Source: Solirubrobacter phytolaccae (GTDB lineage: Bacteria; Actinomycetota; Thermoleophilia; Solirubrobacterales; Solirubrobacteraceae). From it: a stretch of DNA of 64,000 nt. The DNA lies in the NCBI RefSeq assembly GCF_027587195.1, contig NZ_JAPDDP010000038.1:1-64000 (forward strand). The letters run 5' to 3'. The position numbers and the translations under genes are program-made. The notes below the pieces were generated by a model. It was not told where the DNA came from, searched no databases, and worked only from the letters and a program-made list of their open reading frames with translations. Below are positions 40,674 to 49,202 of the stretch, piece by piece (positions within the stretch are counted from its first letter, which is position 1; every line of letters starts with the position of its first letter).

Positions 40674-42146
40674 ATGTTCGTGTTCAAGGCGGCGGTGGTC
40701 GGGACGGGCGCGCTGGGGGACGAGATCGCGGGCGCGATCGAGGCCGCCGGGGTGCCGGTCGTGCACGTGGAGACCGGGTCCTACGACGGGCTCGGGGACG
40801 TCGACTTCGTGATCGAGGCGGGCGAGGACGACCTCGGCGCCAAGCACGAGGCGTTCGCGTGGCTCGATGCGCGGACGGCGGGCCGCGCGGTCTTGGCGTC
40901 CGCGACCGCGGGGTGCTCGATCACCGAGGTCAGCGGCGTCACGTTGCGGCCGGAGAAGGTCGTCGGCTTCCACTGGTTCCCGGGCAAACGCCTGGTCGAG
41001 GTCATCGAGGGTGACGACACGTCCGAGGCGACCGTGCAGGCCGCGCTCAGCTTCGCGCAGACGCTGCGCAAGACCGCGGTGCGGTGCGCGGACACGCCCG
41101 GCCAGATCGTCGCGCGGGTGACGGCGGCCGCCGAGCCGCTGGTCGAGGCGTGCGCGGTGGTCGAGGAGGGTGTCGCGGGCGTGCGCGAGGTCGACACGGC
41201 GCTCGCGCTCGGCGCGGACGTGAAGCCCGGCCCGTTCGCGGCGGCCGACCGGGAAGGGCTCGACGAGGTGCTCGCGCGGCTGCCCGACCCTCCCGTCCTG
41301 CTCCGCCGGCTCGTCGCCGCGGGGCGGCTGGGCCTGGTCTCCGGGCAGGGCTTCTACCCGTACCCGCAGCCGGCGAAGGGCTACGAGGACGCGGTCGTCA
41401 AGCTCGAGTGGCGTGACGACGTCGCGGTCGTCTGGCTCGCCAACCCGCCCGCGAACTCGCTGGCGCCGGCGACGATCGCCGCGCTCCGCCGCGCCTGGAA
41501 CGACCTGCGCGACCGGGCACGGGCGATGGTGCTCGCGTCCGCGAACCCGGCCCTGTTCTGCGCGGGCGCGGACATCAAGGCGTTCACGACCTGGGACGCG
41601 GACAGCGCCCGCGCGCACCTGGAGGAGATCCACGCACTCGCGCGTGAGTGGGAGCGCTCGCCGGTCGTGACGATCGCGGCGGTGAACGGGCTCGCGTTCG
41701 GCGGCGGCTGCGAGATCGCGATGGCCTGCGACTTCCGCCTCGCCGCGTTCTCGGCCACCTTCGGGCAGCCCGAGGTCAACCTGGGGATCATCCCGGGCTT
41801 CGGCGGCACCCAGCGGCTGGCGCGGCTCGTCGGCCCGGCCAAGGCGCTCGAGCTGAACCTGCTCGGCGAGCCGATCTCCGCCGAGGCGGCGTTCGAGCAC
41901 GGTCTGGTGAACCGCGTCGTCGACGACCACGAGCTCTTCGACACCGCGCTCGCCTGGGGCCGCAAGGCCGCCGGCCAGGCCCCGGTCGCGCTCGCGCAGA
42001 TCAAGCGCGTGTCCGCGCACGCGGACCTCGACGCGGGCCTCGCGGCCGAGGTCGACGGCTTCGTCGAGGCGTTCACTTCGGACGACGCGCGCGAGGGCAT
42101 CGGCGCCTTCATCGAGAAGCGCAAGCCGGAGTGGCGCGGGCGGTGA
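40674..42146 (+). CDS. 3-hydroxyacyl-CoA dehydrogenase / enoyl-CoA hydratase fusion
   Basis: 490 residues. N-terminal dehydrogenase: NAD loop GTGALG at 10-15, a compact Rossmann domain with HWFPGKRLVEVI and a short C-terminal helical domain. From about 240 the crotonase domain: FCAGADIKAF oxyanion loop and FGQPEVNLGIIPGFGG with the catalytic Glu. This dehydrogenase-first order is the reverse of FadB and resembles archaeal hydroxybutyrate-cycle fusions. It could catalyse two consecutive beta-oxidation steps. GTGA overlap with the sirtuin gene. Confidence 0.85.
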   Translation: MFVFKAAVVGTGALGDEIAGAIEAAGVPVVHVETGSYDGLGDVDFVIEAGEDDLGAKHEAFAWLDARTAGRAVLASATAGCSITEVSGVTLRPEKVVGFHWFPGKRLVEVIEGDDTSEATVQAALSFAQTLRKTAVRCADTPGQIVARVTAAAEPLVEACAVVEEGVAGVREVDTALALGADVKPGPFAAADREGLDEVLARLPDPPVLLRRLVAAGRLGLVSGQGFYPYPQPAKGYEDAVVKLEWRDDVAVVWLANPPANSLAPATIAALRRAWNDLRDRARAMVLASANPALFCAGADIKAFTTWDADSARAHLEEIHALAREWERSPVVTIAAVNGLAFGGGCEIAMACDFRLAAFSATFGQPEVNLGIIPGFGGTQRLARLVGPAKALELNLLGEPISAEAAFEHGLVNRVVDDHELFDTALAWGRKAAGQAPVALAQIKRVSAHADLDAGLAAEVDGFVEAFTSDDAREGIGAFIEKRKPEWRGR

Positions 42147-42910
42147 CCGGGGCGGAGCGGCTGGCCGAGCTGATCGGCACCTCCGGACCGGTGGTGGCGC
42201 TGACCGGCGCGGGCATCTCCGTGCCCTCCGGCATCCCGGACTTCCGCACGCCGATGACCGGCCTGTGGGAGAACGTCGACCCGATGGAGGTCGCGCACAT
42301 CTCCGTCTGGCGTCGCGACCCCGCGCGCTTCTGGTCCTTCTACGGCCAGCGCTTCGCCGCGCTCGACGGCAAGCAGCCCAACGGCGCCCACCGCGCCTTG
42401 GTGGAGCTGGAGCGCCGCGGCCTGCTCACTGGCGTCATCACCCAGAACATCGACGGCCTGCACGCCCGCGCCGGCACGGCCGACCCGGTCGAGGTGCACG
42501 GGTCGATCCGCACCGCCTCCTGCCTGCGCTGTGGCCAGTCGTTCTCCCTGGAGGAGACGCGCCGCCGCCTGGACGAGGAAGCCGACGGCGTCCCTTTGTG
42601 CGACTGCGGCGCGCCGCTGAAGCCCGACGTCGTCCTGTTCGGCGAGTTCCTCCCGGAGGACGCGATCAACCAGGCCACCGCCCTCGCGTCGACGGCGGGC
42701 CTGATGCTCGCGATCGGCTCGTCCCTGGAAGTCCACCCGGTGGCGGGCCTGCCCGCGGACACCCTCCGCAACGGCGGCCGGTTGGCGATCGTCACGATGG
42801 GCGCGACGCCCTACGACGACGAGGCGACCGTCAAGCTCTCAGGTGACGTCGTCGCCGAGCTCGATGCCGTTCTAGCCGCCCTCGGCGGCGTAGATCGCAC
42901 GAGCGCGTAG
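42143..42910 (+). CDS. NAD-dependent protein deacylase, Sir2 family
   Basis: 255 residues from GTG 42143. GAGIS near 22-26 and IPDFR for NAD binding, [12 protein letters not shown], catalytic His in VEVHGS, zinc Cys pairs (CLRCG and CDCG) and a GSSLEVHP loop. It removes acyl groups from lysines in proteins. Translational coupling to a beta-oxidation enzyme suggests regulation of acyl-CoA metabolism by deacylation; this is inference. It overlaps the convergent gene by 39 bases. Confidence 0.9.
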   Translation: MTGAERLAELIGTSGPVVALTGAGISVPSGIPDFRTPMTGLWENVDPMEVAHISVWRRDPARFWSFYGQRFAALDGKQPNGAHRALVELERRGLLTGVITQNIDGLHARAGTADPVEVHGSIRTASCLRCGQSFSLEETRRRLDEEADGVPLCDCGAPLKPDVVLFGEFLPEDAINQATALASTAGLMLAIGSSLEVHPVAGLPADTLRNGGRLAIVTMGATPYDDEATVKLSGDVVAELDAVLAALGGVDRTSA

Positions 42911-43675
42911 CGCCGCCTCCAGCCGTTCGAGCGCGTCCGAGAGCCCTTCGAGCGCGGTCGCCTCGAGCGTCCCCTCGCGGGCGGACGCTGCAGCCTGAGC
43001 GACGGTCTCGCGCAGACCATCAAGCTCCACTAGACGCTGAGACATGTCTCCCTGCTCGCGCCAGCCGGCCAGCTCGGCGAGCGCCGTGATGAGCGCCGCC
43101 TCCAGCTGGAGCGCCGTCTCGCGGACGCGACCAAGGTCCAGGTCCTGGCGCGCCCGAAGGGTCAGGTCTTCGCAGGCGAGGATCGCGTCGCGGCCCGAGA
43201 GCAGCGCCGCCAGGCGATCGGTGGGGCGGTGCTTGGAGCGCTTGGAGCCACGCTGGCGCGGGGTGGGCGCGTCGAGCTCGCGCGCCTCGGTCCACTCGCC
43301 GTCGGCGACCTGCTCACCGCTGCCGTAGCCGACGCGGGTGCGCCAGGCGCGGGACAGATCGAGGTCGGCGAGGTACGGGTCGGCGGAGGCGACGCGGAAC
43401 GAGCGGACCAGCCGGTTGAGGGTCTCGGGGCCGAACGACGGGAGGCCGGCGGAGCGGAGCCACTCCGAAGCGGTCGCGTCGTCGAACAGCGGGTCCGCGT
43501 CGATCACCGTCACCCGCGTCACGGGCACGGTGTCGCGTGGTTCGCGGCGCCCCACGCGGCGGGGCGCCGTTCCTTCCGAGATGACGACGACCGCCTGCGC
43601 GTCGTCACCGGCGTAGCGGCGGACGACGTAGCGGCCGGGTGGCGGCCCGAGGCGGCCGGGCCACTCCCACTGCAC
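42872..43675 (-). CDS. Hypothetical helical protein
   Basis: About 267 residues from GTG 43675; the true start could lie nearer the preceding stop. N-terminal part (PPGRYVVRRYAGDDAQAVVVIS then TRVTVIDADPLFDD) has two beta segments, the rest is long helices (LRARQDLDLGRVRETALQLEAALITALAELAG, then [16 protein letters not shown]) that could form a coiled coil. A basic stretch QRGSKRSKHRP sits between. No family recognised. It follows the muralytic enzyme gene on the same strand. Confidence 0.65.
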   Translation of the reverse strand: MQWEWPGRLGPPPGRYVVRRYAGDDAQAVVVISEGTAPRRVGRREPRDTVPVTRVTVIDADPLFDDATASEWLRSAGLPSFGPETLNRLVRSFRVASADPYLADLDLSRAWRTRVGYGSGEQVADGEWTEARELDAPTPRQRGSKRSKHRPTDRLAALLSGRDAILACEDLTLRARQDLDLGRVRETALQLEAALITALAELAGWREQGDMSQRLVELDGLRETVAQAAASAREGTLEATALEGLSDALERLEAALRARAIYAAEGG

Positions 43676-43698
43676 GAAGCGGAAGCGGCGCTCCTCGA

Positions 43699-46191
43699 TC
43701 AGTCCGTGCCGGTCGGGTCGACTTTGAGGGCGGACTTCGACGGGTTGAGCGGGACGATCGGGTTGTCGATCTCGCCCAGGCGCTCGATCAGGCGGCCCCA
43801 CTGGTCCGGCTTGAGGACCGCCGTGAGCTCCTTGGACGCCTCGGAGTTCGGGCCGTGCTGGGCCGCGAACCCGACGTGGATGTGATCGTCGTGGTCGCCC
43901 ATGGCCAGGGTGTTGTCCGCGCCCTCGAACTTCATCAGGGAGATGATCTGGTGCGGCTTCATGTTGCCCTGGAGGGTCAGGAGCGACTGGATGACCTGCT
44001 CGGTGATCGAGCCCTTGCCCTGGGTGCTCGGGGAGATCGTCGTGCCGTTGATCGCGGCGATGTCCATCGCGCTGCCGATCGAGTGCTCGGACACGTTCCC
44101 CGAGGCGGTCAGGTAGGAGTGGCCGCACTGCAGCGACGAGATCGTCGGGTTGAAGCCGTTGGCGACGAGGAACTCGAGGGTCGCGAGCACGCGGCGGTCG
44201 ATCGCGCCGGCCTGGATGTCCTGGCGCCCGCAGCCGTAGATCGTGATCTTCGGGTTGTTCAGGACGCGCTGGATCAGCGAGTCCTTGCTCATCAGCAGGA
44301 TCTGGCCGACCGTCGGCGCGGCGGAGTCGGTGGCGACGAACGGGTTCTCACCCTGCGCGCGGTAGATCGCCGTGGACTCGAGCAGCTTCCAGCCGTCGAG
44401 GATCGGCTTCGGGTCGATGCGCGGGGCGCCGCTGCCGGCCGGGCGGATCTCGAAGCGCACGTGCGGGTGCGTCTTCGAGGACGCGGTGCCGATGCGGCCG
44501 AGCACCGTGCCGGCGGGCACCTGCGAGCCGACCTTGAGGTTCTTGATGACGATCTGGTCGCGCCCGAGGCCGAGCGCCTCGGCGGGCGTGAGCGCGCCGT
44601 CGACGCGGCCCGTGCGCAGGAACTCCTGCTGGGCGCCGCCGGCGACGGAGGCGTTCACGCGCGTCGGGTTCGCGAACAGGCGCTGCTTGACGGGCGCCGC
44701 GGCGGCGGGAGCGATCGCGTCCGTGGCCGCCTCGAGGCCGGACGAGGCGTCGGCCTCGATCGTCTTGGACTTCGGCGCGGGACGGTCGGTGCTGGAGGCG
44801 GCGACCGTCGGCTTCTTGTCCTTGGGCGCTTCGGCGAGCATCCGCTTGACCTCGGCCGGGTCCACCTTCTGCGGCTTGGGCGCGGCGTAGCGCTGCGAGA
44901 CCTTGGCGAGGCGGCCGTACGTGTACGTGTTGCCGTACGCGTCCTGGACCTGGATGAACCGACCGAGGCGCTCGGAGACGCCGATCTTGGTCACCTGCAC
45001 GTCGCTGACCGCGACGACCGGGGCGCCGGCGTCCGCATAGATCGACAGGCCCGTGCGGTTCGCGTTGCCCTCGACGACGGCCTTCTTGCCCGTCTTCTTC
45101 GAGAGGTTCTCGGTGTCGACCTCGTTGGCGTACGTCGCCTTCGACGCGACCGGGAAGCGGCCCTCGGTCAGGCCCGTGAGCGAGGAGACGAGGCTCTCCG
45201 GCATGCCGCCGATCACCTGCGCGCGCAGGAGGACGGAGTCCACGTACCAGTCCGCGTGGTTGTAGGCCCACACGGCGGCGCGGAGGTCCTTGTCGGCGCC
45301 CGCGGCCTTCAGGTAGCGCGCGGCGGAGAAGATCGCGTCGACCGGGTTGTACGGATCGGCGAGGCCGTCCTTGTTGCCGTCCACGCCGTACGCCTTCCAC
45401 GTGGCGGGCATGAACTGCATCCAGCCCTCGGCGCCGGCGCTGGAGGTGACGCCGTTCAGGCGGCCGTAGTTCGTCTCGATCTCGTTGATCGCGGCGAGCA
45501 CTTCCCAGCGGATCCCGTACTCGGTGCCGGCCGCCTGGTAGATCGGCAGCAGGAACGGCGGGATCTTGAACTTGTCGATGAAGAAGTTCGGCACGCCCGC
45601 CTTCGCGGCGCCGGGCTCGGCGACCGACAGCGACGGGTCGTCCGGCGACGGCGGGTCCACCTGGTCGTCCGGGACGGGCGTGGGGGTCGGCGTGGGCGTC
45701 GCGACCTTGCCCGCGAGCGACTCCGTGTTCGCCTCGCCGGTGCCCTTGTTGGCGTCCTGGTCCGCGGGCTCGTCCGCTTCCTGCTTGTCGTCCGCCGGCT
45801 TGTCCTTCTTGCCGGTGTCGTAGTCCGAGTCCTTCTTGCCGCCGCCCTTGCTCGAGTTCGGCGCGGGCGTCGTCGTCGGGTTCGGCGCGGGGGTGGGCGT
45901 CGCGGTCGCCGTCGGCACCACGGTCACGACCGGCGGGGCGGTCGCGGTCGGCGTCGGGGTGCTGTCCGTCGACCCGAGGTCCACGATCGAGGCGATCGGG
46001 GCCGGCAGACCGGGGATCTGCAGCTGGTCGACAGGCGTTCCGGGCGGGATGTCCACCGTGATCGTGAGCTGCTGGCCGGTCACCAACGTCACACGCACGT
46101 AGTGCATCTCGGCGTGGGCGCTCGTCACGAAGATGCCCGCGTAGAACGCGGACGTAGCGAGAGCGATGGCGAACGGGCGGCGTGAGTTCAT
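43699..46191 (-). CDS. Multidomain peptidoglycan hydrolase: lytic transglycosylase + M23-like + M15-like
   Basis: 830 residues from ATG 46191. Signal peptide, then a long Pro/Thr linker (about 60-190). Residues about 215-330: MltB-type lytic transglycosylase, with catalytic Glu in AAINEIETNYGR and WMQFMPATWKAYG. About 370-440 and 560-600: LysM-free M23-like beta barrel (VVAVSDVQVTKIG, then THPHVRFEIRP), split by a linker. About 690-775: M15/VanY-like SEHSIGSAMD and HDDHIHVGF zinc motifs. It would cleave both glycan and peptide bonds in the wall. Confidence 0.82.
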   Translation of the reverse strand: MNSRRPFAIALATSAFYAGIFVTSAHAEMHYVRVTLVTGQQLTITVDIPPGTPVDQLQIPGLPAPIASIVDLGSTDSTPTPTATAPPVVTVVPTATATPTPAPNPTTTPAPNSSKGGGKKDSDYDTGKKDKPADDKQEADEPADQDANKGTGEANTESLAGKVATPTPTPTPVPDDQVDPPSPDDPSLSVAEPGAAKAGVPNFFIDKFKIPPFLLPIYQAAGTEYGIRWEVLAAINEIETNYGRLNGVTSSAGAEGWMQFMPATWKAYGVDGNKDGLADPYNPVDAIFSAARYLKAAGADKDLRAAVWAYNHADWYVDSVLLRAQVIGGMPESLVSSLTGLTEGRFPVASKATYANEVDTENLSKKTGKKAVVEGNANRTGLSIYADAGAPVVAVSDVQVTKIGVSERLGRFIQVQDAYGNTYTYGRLAKVSQRYAAPKPQKVDPAEVKRMLAEAPKDKKPTVAASSTDRPAPKSKTIEADASSGLEAATDAIAPAAAAPVKQRLFANPTRVNASVAGGAQQEFLRTGRVDGALTPAEALGLGRDQIVIKNLKVGSQVPAGTVLGRIGTASSKTHPHVRFEIRPAGSGAPRIDPKPILDGWKLLESTAIYRAQGENPFVATDSAAPTVGQILLMSKDSLIQRVLNNPKITIYGCGRQDIQAGAIDRRVLATLEFLVANGFNPTISSLQCGHSYLTASGNVSEHSIGSAMDIAAINGTTISPSTQGKGSITEQVIQSLLTLQGNMKPHQIISLMKFEGADNTLAMGDHDDHIHVGFAAQHGPNSEASKELTAVLKPDQWGRLIERLGEIDNPIVPLNPSKSALKVDPTGTD

Positions 46192-46417
46192 GAACCGGCG
46201 GCCGGGGACTGGACACCCCGGAGTGTTGGGCAAGCTAGCGGCATCTGGTGTCTGCAACAACGAAGAACGGGTAATCGTGACGATTCTGTTGGTCGCGAGT
46301 CGCAGTTCGCGTTGCCACTTTGTGTAGTGTCAACCTCGGGTAGAGGCTTAGACACATCAGATGACGCTGCCTAAGGTACCTTCCGCTACATACACGTTCG
46401 ATAAGGAGTTGCTTGGG

Positions 46418-46912
46418 ATGGCAGACGATGGCTTCCGCGACCGGGTGTCGCGGCAAGGCGAGGAAGCGCTCGGCAAGCTCGCGACGGACCTGCTCGAGAA
46501 CCCGCTGGTCAACTCTGCAATCACGCGTGCATTCTCCGCTCGCGAAAAGGCGGTGCAGGCGCAGGAGGCCGCGATGGGCGCGCTCAACCTGCCGTCGGCC
46601 GCGGACATCGACCGGCTGACGCGCCGGCTGCGCACCGTGAGCACGCGGCTCGAGGGCATCGAGGAGTCGATCGACCGCCTGCAGGACGGCGTCGACAAGC
46701 TCTCCGCCAAGCTCGGCAGCGAAGCCGCGCTCGTCGAGCGCCTGGCCGCGCTGGAGGGCCAGCTGTCCAAGCTCACCCACGACGTCTCGCACGTGTCGGA
46801 CGCGATCGACGCGGTCCCGCCGCCCGTTCCGCGCGAGCAGGAGCGGCTGGCGGTCGACACGCCAACACCGAAACCCGCCCGCAAGCGCGCGGCAGCGAAG
46901 AAGAAGTCCTAA
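46418..46912 (+). CDS. Phasin-like coiled-coil protein
   Basis: 164 residues from ATG 46418, chosen because AAGGAG lies 9 bases upstream; a longer frame from 46361 lacks an RBS. Helical throughout: NPLVNSAITRAFSAREKAV, then a long coiled coil (RRLRTVSTRLEGIEESIDRLQDGVDKLSAKLGS) and a basic tail RKRAAAKKKS. Resembles PHA granule-associated phasins or segregation-type coiled-coil proteins. Forms a pair with the downstream AKP-tailed protein. Confidence 0.7.
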   Translation: MADDGFRDRVSRQGEEALGKLATDLLENPLVNSAITRAFSAREKAVQAQEAAMGALNLPSAADIDRLTRRLRTVSTRLEGIEESIDRLQDGVDKLSAKLGSEAALVERLAALEGQLSKLTHDVSHVSDAIDAVPPPVPREQERLAVDTPTPKPARKRAAAKKKS

Positions 46913-46928
46913 TAAGGTTCGTGTGAAT

Positions 46929-47579
46929 ATGAGCAAGAAGGACAAGGACAAGAAGAAGAAGGACAAGAAGGGCGCCGACGATCCCGTCGCCGCTCTGCGC
47001 GCCGCCGTCGAGAGCACGCTTCGTGCTTCCGCAGAAGGCGCCAATGTGACCCGCGAGCGCACGCGCGAGATCGTCGAGGAGATCGCCGCCGCGGCCGGCC
47101 GGGTCCGTCACACCCTCGAGGACCTGCGCGTCCTCGACGAGGTGAAGAGCCTGCGCAGCGAGGTCGAGGCGCTCGCCTCCCGGGTCGCGTCGCTCGAGAT
47201 CCGGCCGAAGGGGGCCAGCAAGCCGGAGGCGGTCACGCCGACGGTGCCGGCGAAGAAGCCGGCAGCCGCGCGCAAGCGCAGCGCCGCCCGCAAGCCGGCG
47301 GCCGCGAAGAAGCCGGCGCCCGCGAAGCCCAAGCCCGTCGCCAAGAAGCCGGTGGCGGCGAAGCCCGCCGCAGCGGCGAAGAAGCCCGCGGCGGTCGCCA
47401 AGAAGCCGGCCGCGGCGGCCAAGAAGCCGGCGGCCGCGCGCAAGCGCACCCCGGCCCGCAAGCCGACGGCCCCGGCGAAGAAGCCGGCCGCCGTGACCAA
47501 GCCCGTGGCGAGCACCCCGGTGGCGCCCGCCCCCGCGAAGCCCACGCCCGCTCCGCCCAAGCCCACCCCGTCCTCCTAG
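46929..47579 (+). CDS. Histone-H1-like protein with AKP-repeat tail
   Basis: 216 residues from ATG 46929 (GTG 46923 possible). A Lys/Asp-rich start (KKDKDKKKKDKKGADD), a phasin-like coiled-coil of about 80 residues (DDPVAALRAAVESTL then TREIVEEIAAAAGRV), then about 110 residues of AAKKPA/ARKP/APAK repeats. The tail resembles eukaryotic H1 and bacterial HupB/PhaF-type tails that bind DNA. A PhaF-like role tethering granules to the nucleoid is plausible. Confidence 0.75.
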   Translation: MSKKDKDKKKKDKKGADDPVAALRAAVESTLRASAEGANVTRERTREIVEEIAAAAGRVRHTLEDLRVLDEVKSLRSEVEALASRVASLEIRPKGASKPEAVTPTVPAKKPAAARKRSAARKPAAAKKPAPAKPKPVAKKPVAAKPAAAAKKPAAVAKKPAAAAKKPAAARKRTPARKPTAPAKKPAAVTKPVASTPVAPAPAKPTPAPPKPTPSS

Positions 47580-47581
47580 GC

Positions 47582-48007
47582 ATGAGCGTCTCGTTCGAGT
47601 CCGCCAAAGAGCTGCGCGAGGTCATCGACGCGGTCTTCACGATGATGGACTCGGACGAGGAGATGGGGCCCAAGCTGCGGGATGCCGACACGCCTCAGCA
47701 GTTCGAGTTCAGCGACTTCGACGTCGTCGTCAACATCCGTGCGGCCACCGACGGCGAGGAGGGCAACCTCCACTGGGAGTGGTCCGACGACGTCGACTGG
47801 AAGCCGAAGGTCAAGATGACGATGTCCTCGGAGGTGGCCAACCGCTACTTCCAGGGCAAGGAGAACGTCGCGATGGCCGTCGCGCGGCGCCGGATCAAGA
47901 CGGGCGGGGACATGAAGGCCGCGCTCGACCTGATCCCGCTCACCAAGCCGATCTACGCGCAGTACCGCGACTACCTCGAGCGCGAGAAGCCGCACCTGCT
48001 CGTCTAG
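47582..48007 (+). CDS. SCP2-like sterol/lipid carrier domain protein
   Basis: 141 residues. The single domain shows FSDFDVVVNIRAA, LHWEWSDDVDWKPKVKMTMSSEVANRYFQGKENV and ARRRIKTGGDMKAALDLIPL, the hydrophobic-pocket pattern of SCP2 carrier proteins. It probably binds acyl or sterol-like lipids. It follows the two phasin-like genes by 2 bases, consistent with a granule or lipid-storage context. Confidence 0.8.
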   Translation: MSVSFESAKELREVIDAVFTMMDSDEEMGPKLRDADTPQQFEFSDFDVVVNIRAATDGEEGNLHWEWSDDVDWKPKVKMTMSSEVANRYFQGKENVAMAVARRRIKTGGDMKAALDLIPLTKPIYAQYRDYLEREKPHLLV

Positions 48008-48023
48008 GCCTCTGGCCGTCGCG

Positions 48024-49202
48024 ATGGCCGACTCGCTGACCGACGTCGCCCGCGCGCTCTCCGTCTCTCCCGCCACCCTGCGCCGCTGGGTGGCGGAGGG
48101 GATCGTGCCGCTGCGGGACGGCGAGTGGACGCCGGCGGCGCTCGCGCAGGCCCGGATCGTCGCGCGCATGCGGGCGCGTGGGCACTCCCTCGCGCAGCTC
48201 CGCGGCGCGGCCAAGCAGGGCCGGCTCGCCTACGGCTACCTGGAGGACCTGTTCGGCGACGAGGGCGGCGGTGCGCCGCGGACGCTCGAGGAAGCGGTCG
48301 AGGAGACCGGGATGGAGGCGGAGCTGATCCGCCGCATCTGGGCCGCGGCGGGGTTCCCGGCCGCGTCGCTGGAGGCGCTGAGCGACGATGACGTCGCGCT
48401 GCTGCGCTCGTTGGGCACCGTGCTCGACTCCGGGCTGCCGCTCGTGGCCTTCCTGCAGATCGTGCGCGTGTACGGGCAGGCGCTCGCCCAGATCGCCGAC
48501 GCCGAGGTCAAGCTCTTCCACCTCTTCGTGCACGAGCCGATGATCCGCGACGGCGCGCCCGTGCTGGAGATGGCCGAGGAGCTCAGCGGCCTGGCGAGCG
48601 AGCTGCTGCCGCTGTCGGGGCCGATCATGGAGTCGCTGCACACGCGGCTGCTGCGCCACTTCCTCGAGCAGGACGTCGTCGGGCACCTCGAGCTCGTCGC
48701 CGACGACGCGCAGCTCGGGCGGATGCGCGTCGCGATCTGCTTCGCCGACCTGGCCGGCTACACGCGGCTGACCGAGGAGGTCGGTGAGGAGGAGGCGCTG
48801 GAGGTGGTCGAGCGGTTCGTCGAGCAGGTCACCGAGACGCTCCCCGACGACGCGCGCGTGATCAAGACGATCGGCGACGAGGTGATGGTCGTCGGCACCG
48901 ACCTGGGCGCGCTGGTCGACTGGGCCGTCGGGTTCCAGGCGCTGCAGACCGAGCGCCCGCTGCCGCGGATCGGCCTCCACGCGGGCTCGGTGCTCTACCG
49001 CGACGGCGACTACTACGGCCGCGCCGTCAACCTCGCCTCGCGGGTCGCCGCACGCGCGACGGGCGGCGAGGTGCTCGTGACGCGCGAGGTGCGCGCGGTC
49101 GCGGGTCGCCACCTCGCGTTCCAGCCGATCGGCGAGGTCAAGCTGAAGGGCTTCGACGAGGCCACGGAGCTGTTCCTGGCCCGCTCGGCGGCGGGGAGAT
49201 GA
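48024..49202 (+). CDS. MerR-type HTH fused to class III nucleotide cyclase
   Basis: 392 residues. N-terminal MerR-like winged helix (about 3-70: TDVARALSVSPATLRRWVAEGIV), a helical middle domain (about 85-230) similar to the Rv1264-type regulatory domain, and a cyclase domain with metal Asp242 in FADLAGYT, Lys281, metal Asp285 in IKTIGDEVM, and Asn336/Arg340 in AVNLASR. All catalytic residues are kept. A protein able both to bind DNA and to make cAMP is unusual. ATGA overlap with tilS. Confidence 0.85.
   Translation: MADSLTDVARALSVSPATLRRWVAEGIVPLRDGEWTPAALAQARIVARMRARGHSLAQLRGAAKQGRLAYGYLEDLFGDEGGGAPRTLEEAVEETGMEAELIRRIWAAAGFPAASLEALSDDDVALLRSLGTVLDSGLPLVAFLQIVRVYGQALAQIADAEVKLFHLFVHEPMIRDGAPVLEMAEELSGLASELLPLSGPIMESLHTRLLRHFLEQDVVGHLELVADDAQLGRMRVAICFADLAGYTRLTEEVGEEEALEVVERFVEQVTETLPDDARVIKTIGDEVMVVGTDLGALVDWAVGFQALQTERPLPRIGLHAGSVLYRDGDYYGRAVNLASRVAARATGGEVLVTREVRAVAGRHLAFQPIGEVKLKGFDEATELFLARSAAGR

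Noticed and set aside
44348-46216. Long minus-strand frame next to the muralytic enzyme frame, and an 848-residue plus-strand frame from 43639
   Set aside because: Shadow frames full of Arg/Gly repeats; the muralytic frame has signal peptide and motifs.
47210-47560. AKP repeats as a CRISPR or DNA satellite
   Set aside because: The repeats are degenerate codons of an H1-like tail within a real frame, with no fixed DNA repeat unit or spacers.
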